Source: Microbacteriaceae bacterium (lineage in GTDB: Bacteria > Actinomycetota > Actinomycetes > Actinomycetales > Microbacteriaceae). From it: DNA of 64,000 bases. Both the position numbers and the translations under genes were made by a program. Location of the stretch: positions 62,001 to 126,000 of the forward strand of contig WQZN01000002.1 in the NCBI GenBank assembly GCA_009780695.1, written 5' to 3'. Below are positions 27,101 to 34,186 of this stretch, piece after piece (the first letter of the stretch is position 1; each line of letters opens with the position of its first letter). Below the pieces are notes generated by a model. It ran no database searches and was not told the DNA's origin. It was given only the letters and a program-made list of their open reading frames with translations.

Positions 27101-27254
27101 CGAGGTCGCCTTCGAGGAGTTCCGGGTGCGCGTGCAGGAGGCGGGGCGCGGCATGGCCGGTGCCGAGTTCGTCGGCGTCCGGGCCGACGACGGGCGCGAC
27201 GGCTACGACTACCGCATCCACCTCGTGGCCGAGGTGTCGGAGGCGGCAGAGTGA
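24162..27254 (+). CDS. adnA: AdnA: UvrD-like/RecB-nuclease subunit of the AdnAB helicase-nuclease
   Basis: 1030 aa subunit of the actinobacterial double-strand-break resection motor. N-terminal UvrD-like motor: Walker A 'GAPGTGKTT' (33-41), then a divergent Walker B 'LLVVDDLQEFTRAG' in place of the canonical DEYQD, which suggests weak or no ATPase. C-terminal RecB-family nuclease: 'VSPSKIETFETSPLRWFVD', 'INGAIDRVERGPDGTVVIVD' then 'LKTGRRHPSG', carrying the Asp and Lys of the PD-(D/E)XK site. ATG 24162 has GGAGGGGG 8 nt upstream; a leaderless GTG at 24192 (TAGCTT 7 nt upstream) is an alternative. The stop overlaps the adnB start (TGATG). Paired order and motor asymmetry match mycobacterial AdnA (Rv3202c). 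Confidence 0.9.
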   Translation: MSAGGDSLSIVLLDPSQQAVLDLPFERSAVVLGAPGTGKTTTLVELVAARVGAGAVRPDEVLALSASRTAATALRDRLSLRLGLATQGPRARTANSLAFSVAGAAAASGLPEPRLLTGAEQDQLLAEQLAGDEADGAGDWPEHLSPDVRRLAGFRAELRELMERMVENRVSAARLVELGRDGGVPEWVAAGGFIARYQDTLDRHRPGFVTAAELLADAARLVASGEVDPGVRLLVVDDLQEFTRAGLGFVAAIARRGVPVVAFGDPDVATTTFRGADPTAVAGFGARVGVDAASLVLAVAHRQPAALREVTARVTERIGAALAGPQRKAAPAGEGGRVESIVAPSDADQFATLARRLRELHLLGERLPWGRMAVVVRSGRQVPEVARALAVAEVPTTTTAAGGALRDDYAAKHLLTAAGAVLGLRALDGVVAAELLLGPLGGLDAVQLRKLRLALRHEEIAGGGNRAGEVLLAEALADPAALVTVEDMAPGRAARRLAQTLQTARGQAGRGATIEELLWTLWDRSGLAATWSKQAARGGIVGAEANRDLDGVVALFAAAKRFVERSPGRPAADFVTELADAAVPEDTLAPRSTADAVLVCTPAAAVGLEFDVVAVASVQEGGWPNVRLRGSLLRPQALGAAEAALDERTAVMHDELRMFALAVSRARRLLIVAASEGEDQQASPFLRLAGGHAVPVAGHPFTLRGLVGQLRRRLASAPGDASAAASLATLAEAGVAGADPAGWYGVLEPSADGPLVDLDADPGAVVPVSPSKIETFETSPLRWFVDTMSGTSGGLATGVGTILHAIMEVASAEPEGDVSVERIWGDVERRWAELGLEPGWVEQREKRRVRKMAEGLHDYLADFERSGAALLTAEGRFRLQVGQTVINGAIDRVERGPDGTVVIVDLKTGRRHPSGSEVPGHAQLNAYQLAYRDGALDELFAEAGAVADPALLGGAKLVFVAPETTTTRKRYREVPQPANGEVAFEEFRVRVQEAGRGMAGAEFVGVRADDGRDGYDYRIHLVAEVSEAAE

Positions 27255-30200
27255 TGGACTTCAGCCGGTACCGCCACGGCGCGGACGAGGTGGCGCGCAT
27301 GCTCGGGCAGGCATACTCGCCCACGCCGCAGCAGCGCGCGGTGATCGAGGCAGGCGCCGAGCCGGCCCTCGTCGTCGCGGGCGCCGGCAGCGGCAAGACC
27401 GAGACGATGTCGGCGCGCGTCGTGTGGCTCGTCGCCAACGGGCTCGTGGCCCCCGGCGAGGTGCTCGGCCTGACGTTCACCCGCAAGGCGGCCGGCGAGC
27501 TGGGCACGCGCATCCGCGGGCAGATCGACCGGCTGCGGGCATCCGGCAACCTGCCCGGGGCGCACGACCCGCTCGACGTGCCGTCGGTGTCGACGTACAA
27601 CTCCTTCGCGAACGCGCTGTTCCGCGAGAACGCGCTCGCGATCGGGCGCGAGGCCGACGGGGTGCTGCTCGGCGAGGCGGCCGCCTGGCGGCTCGCGCGC
27701 ACGATCGTGGGGCGCAGCACCGACCCCCGGCTGCTCGAGACCGAGCACGGCCTGGACAGGCTGACGGGTGCGGTGCTCGATCTCGCGCACGCCCTGAGCG
27801 ACAACGACGTGCCGGACCCGCGGCAGGTGACGGTCCTCGCGGCCGACTTCCAGGGCATCCTCGACAGGCCGTCAGGAAGCACCCGCAGCGCGCGCATGGC
27901 CGAGGCGGTCAAGGCCGTCGGGCTGATCGCCGACCTGCCGCTGCTCATCGACCTCGCCGTCGAGTTCGCGGCCGAGAAGCGCCGCCGGGGGCTCATCGAG
28001 TACAGCGACCAGGTCGCCTTCGCGCTGCAGGCGGTGCAGCGCCGCGGCGACGACATCTCGGCCGAGTACCGCAGCCGGTACAAGGTCGTGCTGCTCGACG
28101 AGTACCAGGACACGTCGTTCATCCAGACCGACCTGCTCGCGGGGCTGTTCCGAGGGCACCCGGTCATGGCGGTCGGCGATCCGAACCAGTCGATCTACGG
28201 CTGGCGCGGCGCGAGCGCCGACAACCTCGACGACTTCTCGCGCGCCTTCACGGGCGCGGCCGGGGTGGCGCCGACCTACCCGCTGACGATCAGCTGGCGC
28301 AACCCGACCGCCGTGCTCGACGCCGCCAACCTGATCGCCGCGCCGCTCAACGCCAAGGCGCGGGTCGACGTCGAGCGGCTCGACGCCCGCGCCGACGCCC
28401 CGACGGGCGCGGTCGAGGTGCGCTTCGAGCAGACGATCCTCGACGAGGCGGCCGCGGTCGCGGCCTGGTTCGCGGCCGAGTTCGCCGCGGCGGAGGCCCC
28501 GCCGACGGCGGCCCTGCTGATGCGCTCGTGGAGCCGCACGGACGTCTTCACCCGCGCGCTGCGCGACGCCGGCATCCGCTATCACGTGCTCGGCCTCGGC
28601 GGCCTGCTCGAGCAGCCCGCCGTCGTCGACCTCGTGTGCGCGCTCAAGGTGCTCGTCGACCCCGACGCCGGCAGCGAGCTGCTGCGCCTGCTCGCGGGCG
28701 CCCGGTGGCGGCTGGGAGTGCGCGACATCCAGGCGCTGCGCGGCCTCGCCGGCTGGCTCGAGAAGCGCGACTTCCGTCAGCAGCTGCTCGACGGCGAGGT
28801 GCGGCAGCAGCTGCGCGGCTCCGTCGCGGAGGACGAGGGCGCGTCGATCGTCGAGGCGCTCGATTTCATCGGCAGCGCGCGCCGCGAGCACGGCGCCCTC
28901 GCGGACTTCTCGCCGGTCGGCCTCGAGCGACTGCGCGAGGCGGCGCGGTTCTTCGAGAACCTGCGCGGGCGCCTCGGGCTCGAACTGCTCGACCTCGTGA
29001 CGCTCGTCATCCAGGAACTCGACCTCGACATCGAGGTGCGCGCCAACGAGTCGGCGGCCGGCGGCCAGGCCGGGCTCGACGCCTTCCTCGGGCTCGCGGC
29101 GGGCTTCAACGCGACCGACGACACGGGCACGGGCGTGCGCGCCTTCCTCGACTGGCTGTACGAGGCCGAGGGGCGCGAAAGGTTCAGCCCCCGCACGGAG
29201 GCCCCCGAGCCGGGTTCGGTGCAGGTGCTGACGATCCACGGCTCGAAGGGCCTCGAGTGGAACCTCGTGGCCGTGCCGCGTCTCGTCGCCGACGAGCTGC
29301 CCGGCGCGTACCGCGACGGCGCGGGCTGGGTGCGCTTCGGCCAGCTGCCCTTCGACTTCCGCGGCGACCGCTCGGCGCTGCCCGTGCTCGCCTGGCGCAC
29401 CGCCGAGACCCAGAAGGACTTCCTGGCCGCCCTCGACGGGTTCAAGGCGGAGCTCACCGAGCGCCACCTCAACGAGGAGCGGTGCCTCGGCTACGTCGCC
29501 GTGACCCGGGCGAGCGAGCGGCTGCTGCTCACCGGGTCGTACTGGGGCGGCCAGAGCCGGCCGCGCGATCCGAGCACCTACCTCGCCGAGCTGGCGCAGG
29601 CGGGCCTGATCGCGGCGGATGCCGTGCCGCCGCTCGCCTCCGACGAGAACCCCCTCGACGCCCAGCTCGCCGACCCGGTGGTGTGGCCGAAGAACCCGCT
29701 GCGCGGGCGCGAGACGGCCGTCCGTGCGGCCGCCGAAGCCGTGCGGCACCGCCTGGAGCTCGGTCCGGGCGACCCCGCGCGCGATGCGGGCCTGTGGCGC
29801 GACGACCTCGAGCTGCTGCTGCGCGAGCTCGAGGAGCGCCGGGCGGAGGCGCCGGCGGGGCATCCGCCCGTCCGCATCCCGGCGTCGCGGTACAAGGACT
29901 TCGTCAGCGACCCCGAGGGCACGCTGCGGGGGCTCAAGAGGCCGATGCCCGAGCGCCCCTACAAGGCGACGCGCATCGGCACCCTGTTCCATGCGTGGGT
30001 GGAACGGCGCGCCGGCGTCGTCGGCCAGGCCGAGGTGATCGACGCCGAGGAGTTCGAGCGCGACGACCTCGTGCCCGAGAACGAGGCGGATGCCGTGCGG
30101 CTCGCCGACCTCAAGGCGACGTTCGAGCGCTCGCGCTGGGCGGGGCTCAAGCCGCTCGAGGTCGAGGTCGAGATCCACGCCCCGCTCGCCGGGCAGGTCT

Positions 30201-30520
30201 TCGTCTGCAAGCTCGACGCCGTGTACCCGTTGCCCGACGGGCGCGTCGAGATCGTGGACTGGAAGACGGGCAAGGCGCCGAAGGACGACGAGGACCTCGA
30301 GCGCAAGCAGTTCCAGCTCGCGCTGTACCGGCACGCCTACGCGACGTGGAAGGGCGTCCCGCCCGAGTCGATCGACGCCGTGTTCTACTTCGTGGCCGAC
30401 GACGCGGTCATCCGCCCCGAGCGAATCTATTCGTCCGAGGAGCTGGCCGAGCGCTGGTCGTCGACGTTCCCGTCCGAGCCGTCGGCCTCGTCGACGACGG
30501 GGGTCATGCCCGCGGGCTGA
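27254..30520 (+). CDS. adnB: AdnB: lead UvrD-like helicase with RecB-family nuclease domain
   Basis: 1088 aa. Complete superfamily 1A helicase motifs: 'SPTPQQRAVIEA', Walker A 'AGAGSGKTET' (42-51), 'TFTRKAAGEL', 'VVLLDEYQDTSFIQTDLLAG', 'GDPNQSIYGWRGA', 'TISWRNPTAVL', 'LTIHGSKGLEWNLVAVPRL' and 'EERCLGYVAVTRASERLLLT'. The C-terminal nuclease shows 'TRIGTLFHAWVERRAG' and 'PDGRVEIVDWKTGKAP'. It would supply ATP-driven DNA unwinding and cut one strand while AdnA cuts the other. The last 94 bp overlap the convergent 3' end of the degenerate phosphotransferase gene. Confidence 0.93.
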   Translation: MDFSRYRHGADEVARMLGQAYSPTPQQRAVIEAGAEPALVVAGAGSGKTETMSARVVWLVANGLVAPGEVLGLTFTRKAAGELGTRIRGQIDRLRASGNLPGAHDPLDVPSVSTYNSFANALFRENALAIGREADGVLLGEAAAWRLARTIVGRSTDPRLLETEHGLDRLTGAVLDLAHALSDNDVPDPRQVTVLAADFQGILDRPSGSTRSARMAEAVKAVGLIADLPLLIDLAVEFAAEKRRRGLIEYSDQVAFALQAVQRRGDDISAEYRSRYKVVLLDEYQDTSFIQTDLLAGLFRGHPVMAVGDPNQSIYGWRGASADNLDDFSRAFTGAAGVAPTYPLTISWRNPTAVLDAANLIAAPLNAKARVDVERLDARADAPTGAVEVRFEQTILDEAAAVAAWFAAEFAAAEAPPTAALLMRSWSRTDVFTRALRDAGIRYHVLGLGGLLEQPAVVDLVCALKVLVDPDAGSELLRLLAGARWRLGVRDIQALRGLAGWLEKRDFRQQLLDGEVRQQLRGSVAEDEGASIVEALDFIGSARREHGALADFSPVGLERLREAARFFENLRGRLGLELLDLVTLVIQELDLDIEVRANESAAGGQAGLDAFLGLAAGFNATDDTGTGVRAFLDWLYEAEGRERFSPRTEAPEPGSVQVLTIHGSKGLEWNLVAVPRLVADELPGAYRDGAGWVRFGQLPFDFRGDRSALPVLAWRTAETQKDFLAALDGFKAELTERHLNEERCLGYVAVTRASERLLLTGSYWGGQSRPRDPSTYLAELAQAGLIAADAVPPLASDENPLDAQLADPVVWPKNPLRGRETAVRAAAEAVRHRLELGPGDPARDAGLWRDDLELLLRELEERRAEAPAGHPPVRIPASRYKDFVSDPEGTLRGLKRPMPERPYKATRIGTLFHAWVERRAGVVGQAEVIDAEEFERDDLVPENEADAVRLADLKATFERSRWAGLKPLEVEVEIHAPLAGQVFVCKLDAVYPLPDGRVEIVDWKTGKAPKDDEDLERKQFQLALYRHAYATWKGVPPESIDAVFYFVADDAVIRPERIYSSEELAERWSSTFPSEPSASSTTGVMPAG

Positions 30521-31512
30521 GCGCCGCCGCCCGGCGTCGAGGCGAGCAGCGCCTCGACCTGGGCGGCGTCGAGCACCGGCCCCGTCGCCTGGTCGAGGCG
30601 GTCGACGCCGCCGCGGTGCACGCGCTCGACGAGCTGGTCGAGCATGTGCGCGGCATCCTCGATGATCGCGGCGTCGTGCAGCTCGTGGCCGTGCAGCAGC
30701 CAGCGCGCGAGATCGAGCTCGGCGTGCAGCAGCGCGCGGTGCTGCAGGCGGGGGTCGTTCGGCGACTGGCGCCCGGTGCCGTACGCGTGGAAGACCTCGT
30801 CGCCGACATCCGGCATCGCTCCCATCACCCATGCGAGGTCGCGCGCCGGGTCGCCGATCGACAACGCCGACCAGCCGATCACGGCGCGCACCGAGCCGTT
30901 CTCGACGAGCAGCGCGTCGTTCGAGAGCGCCCCGTTGATCACGGTCGGCAGGAAGCGCCACAGCGCCTGGTCGGTCGCCGCGGTGTACCAGCGGCTGCGC
31001 AGTGCGGCTGGCAGCGAGCCCGTGGACTGGGCGCGGTCGACGATCGTCATGACGGCGCGCTGGGCGTCCTCGGCGGTCTGCCGCGGCAGGCCGGCATCGA
31101 GCACGAAGCCGATCGGCAGCGAATGGATCGCCGCGATGGCCTGCCCCGCCGACGCGGCGACCCCGCCGTGCATCGACTCGAGAGCGAGGGGCGCACCGGG
31201 GAGGAAGTCGTAGACCACGGCCCGCGTGCCGTCGTAGGGCGCCTGGCCCTGCACCGTCGGCACCTCGAAGGGCAGCCGTGAGCGCACACCGCCGGTCATC
31301 GCACTGAGCGAGATCAGGTCGGCGGCCTGCTCGGTCTCGGCGGCCTGCGTGCGCGGCACGCGGACGATCAGCTCGTCTCCGCCGCGGGTCGTCACCACGG
31401 CCGCGTCGTAGTCGCCGTGTTCCCCCGTGGTGTGCTCGCGGGTGGCGGCCACCTCCAGGCCGGGAACCGCCGCCGTGGAGAGCGCGGCTAGAGTGAATGG
31501 GGTTCTGGCCAT
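30427..31512 (-). CDS. Degenerate aminoglycoside phosphotransferase-fold protein (predicted pseudokinase)
   Basis: 361 aa with APH/choline-kinase-like organisation: N-lobe (about 1-105), linker 'AVVYDFLPGAPLALESM', helical C-lobe. Catalytic residues are lost. The Brenner motif, normally HGDLxxxNxL, reads 'VINGALSNDALLV' (191-203), so catalytic Asp is Ala; the metal Asp of the following D-W motif is Gly ('VIGWSALSIGDPARDLAW', 211-228). The surrounding fold is well kept, so this is probably a binding or regulatory protein and not decay. The C-terminal ~60 residues are acidic and disordered. ATG 31512 is favoured by a TACCCT -10 box 7 nt upstream. It is divergent from nudC, 38 bp away. Confidence 0.8.
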   Translation of the reverse strand: MARTPFTLAALSTAAVPGLEVAATREHTTGEHGDYDAAVVTTRGGDELIVRVPRTQAAETEQAADLISLSAMTGGVRSRLPFEVPTVQGQAPYDGTRAVVYDFLPGAPLALESMHGGVAASAGQAIAAIHSLPIGFVLDAGLPRQTAEDAQRAVMTIVDRAQSTGSLPAALRSRWYTAATDQALWRFLPTVINGALSNDALLVENGSVRAVIGWSALSIGDPARDLAWVMGAMPDVGDEVFHAYGTGRQSPNDPRLQHRALLHAELDLARWLLHGHELHDAAIIEDAAHMLDQLVERVHRGGVDRLDQATGPVLDAAQVEALLASTPGGGAQPAGMTPVVDEADGSDGNVDDQRSASSSDE

Positions 31513-31519
31513 GACCCTC

Positions 31520-31525
31520 AGGGTA
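31520..31525 (-). promoter_or_regulatory. -10 box of the degenerate phosphotransferase gene (leaderless)
   Basis: Minus-strand TACCCT, 7 nt before the ATG at 31512. The divergent nudC relies on an AGAGG ribosome binding site instead. Confidence 0.5.
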
Positions 31526-31550
31526 GGGCCCGGGGGTATGAGAGGCACGG

Positions 31551-32483
31551 ATGACACGTCGCACGGCGCTCGAGCCGCTCACCGGTCTCGTCGTCGATCG
31601 CGACGGTGCGCGGCGCGGTCGGCCCGAGCTCTTCGACGAGCTGCTGGCCGATGAGACGACCCGGTTGCTGCCGCTCTGGAACGGGCGCGCGCTCATGGCG
31701 GATGCCGCGGCATCCGCCCTCGATCTGATCGGCCCCGATCGCCAGACCTCCGCCCTCGTGCGCGTCTACTTGGGGCGCGTCGTCGCGTCCGGTGTGCCGG
31801 TCATCGCGGTGTCGCTGACGGATGCCGCGGCGGCCGAGCTCGAGCCCGACGAGTCGCTGTGGGGCACGCTGCGCACCGCCGGCACCACGCTCGACGAGAC
31901 CGAGTACGCGCTCTTCGCCGAGGCCGTCGCGATCATGAACTGGCACGAGTCGCACACGCATTGCCCGCGCTGCGGCACGCCGACGGTCGTCGAGCAGGGC
32001 GGCTGGGTGCGCCGCTGCTTCGTCGACGACAGAGAGGTCTTCCCGCGCACCGACCCCGCGGTCATCGTGCGGGTCGTCGACGAAGCGGGCCGCATCCTGC
32101 TCGGCAGCAACGCCATGTGGGAGGCGAACCGCTGGTCGATCCTCGCCGGCTTCGTCGAGCCGGGCGAGTCGTTCGAGGCGGCCGTGATCCGCGAGGTGCA
32201 GGAGGAGGCGGGCGTCGACTGCACCGCGCCGCGGTACCTCGGCTCGCAGCCGTGGCCGTTCCCGGCATCCGCCATGATCGGCTTCGAGGCGCGCACGGCG
32301 GCGGCGGGCGACGTGCCCCTGCGGCCCGACGGCGAGGAGATCCTGGCGCTGCGCTGGTTCAGCCGCGCCGACATCTGGGCCGAGCGCGACGACTTGAAGC
32401 TGCCGTCGCCCTCGTCGATCGCCCACGCGATCGTGACCGAGTGGTACGGCGGCCCGCTGACCGAAGCACCGCCCGCACGATGA
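31551..32483 (+). CDS. nudC: NAD+ diphosphatase / NADH pyrophosphatase (Nudix)
   Basis: 310 aa hydrolase that splits NADH/NAD+ to NMNH/NMN and AMP and can decap NAD-RNA. The Nudix box is complete: 'GFVEPGESFEAAVIREVQEE' then AGV (200-222), followed by the NADH-specific 'SQPWPFPASAMIGF'. The zinc ribbon has C138, C141 and C156, but the fourth ligand position (159) is Asp ('RRCFVDDREVFPRTD') where the family has Cys. The stop overlaps the UvrD2-type helicase start (ATGA), so the two are translationally coupled. Confidence 0.93.
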   Translation: MTRRTALEPLTGLVVDRDGARRGRPELFDELLADETTRLLPLWNGRALMADAAASALDLIGPDRQTSALVRVYLGRVVASGVPVIAVSLTDAAAAELEPDESLWGTLRTAGTTLDETEYALFAEAVAIMNWHESHTHCPRCGTPTVVEQGGWVRRCFVDDREVFPRTDPAVIVRVVDEAGRILLGSNAMWEANRWSILAGFVEPGESFEAAVIREVQEEAGVDCTAPRYLGSQPWPFPASAMIGFEARTAAAGDVPLRPDGEEILALRWFSRADIWAERDDLKLPSPSSIAHAIVTEWYGGPLTEAPPAR

Positions 32484-34186
32484 CCCCGGACGAGCTGCTC
32501 GCGGGGCTCGACGCCGAGCAGCGGGTCGCCGCCGAATCGCTGCTCGGCCCCGTGTGCATCCTCGCGGGCGCGGGCACGGGCAAGACCCGTGCGATCACGC
32601 ACCGCATCGCCTACGGCGTCGCGACCGGCTCGTACGACCCGAAGCGCGTCATGGCGCTCACCTTCACGAACCGCGCCGCCGCCGAGCTGCGCGGTCGGCT
32701 GCGCGGCCTCGGGGCCGGGGGAGTGCAGGCGCGCACCTTCCACGCCGCGGCGCTCGCGCAGCTCAACCACTTCTGGCCGCTCGTCGTCGGCGGCCGCACG
32801 CCCGAGCTCGCGCCGGGCAAGGGGCGCATCCTCGGCCATGCGGCGCAGGTGCTGAAACTCAAGGTCGACACGGCGACGCTGCGCGACATCGCGTCCGAGG
32901 TCGAGTACCGCAAGGTGAGCGGGCTGTCGGTCGACGCCTACACGGCAGCCGGCCGGCCGGTGCCGAACGGTCTCACGGCCGATCAGCTCGCCGACCTCAT
33001 GGACACCTACGAGCGGCTCAAGGACGAGCGCAAGCTCATCGACTTCGAGGACGTCCTGCTCACCACCGCCGGCATGATCGAGGTCGAGCCCTCGGTCGCG
33101 ATGCACGTGCGCGAGCAGTACCGCTTCTTCGTCGTCGACGAGTACCAGGACGTCTCGCCCCTGCAGCAGCAGCTGCTCGAGCTGTGGCTCGGCGACCGCC
33201 GCGAGCTGTGCGTCGTCGGCGACGCGAGCCAGACGATCTACTCGTTCGCGGGCGCGTCGAGCTCGTACCTGCTCGATTTCGGGCGGCGGTGGGATGACGC
33301 GACCGTGGTGCGCCTCGAGCAGAACTACCGCTCGACGCCGCCGGTCGTCGCCGCCGCGAACGAGCTCATGCGCGGCCGGCCGGGGTCGCTCACCCTGCAC
33401 TCGGCGCACGAGGCGCACGAGGCGCAGAGCGCGCCGACCCCGGAGGTCGCCGGCTACCGTGGCGACACCGCCGAGGCCGTGGGCATCGCGGCAGCCATCG
33501 CCCAGTCGATCGCCGCGGGCACGCCGCCCGAACAGGTCGCCGTGCTCTACCGCGTCAACGTGCAAGCCGCCGCGCTCGAGAACGCCCTCGGCGACGCGGG
33601 CGTGCCGTACCGCGTGCACGGCGCGAAGCGCTTCTTCGACCAGCCCGAGGTGAAGCAGGCGGTGCTCGCGCTGCGCGCCGCCTCGGTGACGGTGAGCGGC
33701 GAGCCGCTGTTCAAGTCCGTGTCGGACGTGCTGCGCTCGCTCGGCTGGACCCAGGCCCCGCCCGAGCAGGGCGGCTCGGTGCGCGACAAGTGGGAGAGCC
33801 TGAACGCCCTGATGACGCTCGCCGACGAGGCCGCGCCCGGCACGACCTTCCGGCGCTTCACCGACGAGCTGCTCGAACGGCAGGCGAGCCAGCACGAGCC
33901 GACGCTGCGCGCCGTCACCCTCGCGACGCTGCACTCGGCGAAGGGCCTCGAGTGGGACGAGGTGCACATCGTCGGCCTCTCCGAGGGCCTCGTGCCGATC
34001 TCGTACGCGACGACCTTCGAGCAGGTCGACGAGGAGCGCCGCCTGCTCTACGTCGGCATCACCCGCGCGCGGCGGCGTCTGCGTCTGAGCTGGTCCGCGG
34101 CCGGAAACGGTCGAGCCGCAGCACGTCAGCCGTCGCGCTTCCTGGCAGAGCTCGGCAGCCGCATCGCGCGTGCGGGGAGTGCGTGA
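32480..34186 (+). CDS. uvrD2: UvrD2-type superfamily 1 DNA helicase
   Basis: 568 aa 3'-5' helicase. Motifs: 'LDAEQRVAAESLLGPVCILA', Walker A 'AGAGTGKTRA' (29-38), 'TFTNRAAAELRGRL', 'FFVVDEYQDVSPLQQQLLEL', 'GDASQTIYSFAGAS', 'QNYRSTPPVV', 'LATLHSAKGLEWDEVHIVGL' and 'EERRLLYVGITRARRRLRLS'. The nudC-uvrD2 pairing and its conserved C-terminal 'PSRFLAEL' agree with mycobacterial UvrD2. It lacks the HRDC and Cys-rich C-terminal extension of the ~700-aa mycobacterial protein. The last 128 bp overlap the convergent cyclodehydratase-like gene. Confidence 0.88.
   Translation: MTPDELLAGLDAEQRVAAESLLGPVCILAGAGTGKTRAITHRIAYGVATGSYDPKRVMALTFTNRAAAELRGRLRGLGAGGVQARTFHAAALAQLNHFWPLVVGGRTPELAPGKGRILGHAAQVLKLKVDTATLRDIASEVEYRKVSGLSVDAYTAAGRPVPNGLTADQLADLMDTYERLKDERKLIDFEDVLLTTAGMIEVEPSVAMHVREQYRFFVVDEYQDVSPLQQQLLELWLGDRRELCVVGDASQTIYSFAGASSSYLLDFGRRWDDATVVRLEQNYRSTPPVVAAANELMRGRPGSLTLHSAHEAHEAQSAPTPEVAGYRGDTAEAVGIAAAIAQSIAAGTPPEQVAVLYRVNVQAAALENALGDAGVPYRVHGAKRFFDQPEVKQAVLALRAASVTVSGEPLFKSVSDVLRSLGWTQAPPEQGGSVRDKWESLNALMTLADEAAPGTTFRRFTDELLERQASQHEPTLRAVTLATLHSAKGLEWDEVHIVGLSEGLVPISYATTFEQVDEERRLLYVGITRARRRLRLSWSAAGNGRAAARQPSRFLAELGSRIARAGSA

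Noticed and set aside
24108-27221. 1037-codon minus-strand frame antisense to adnA
   Set aside because: Same reason; composition is repetitive Arg/His/Glu-rich and it conflicts with a clear helicase-nuclease gene.
27872-31696. Very long minus-strand open frame (1274 codons) antisense to adnB
   Set aside because: It is a GC-bias shadow frame: Arg/Ala/Val-rich composition with no motif, opposite a gene with all helicase motifs.
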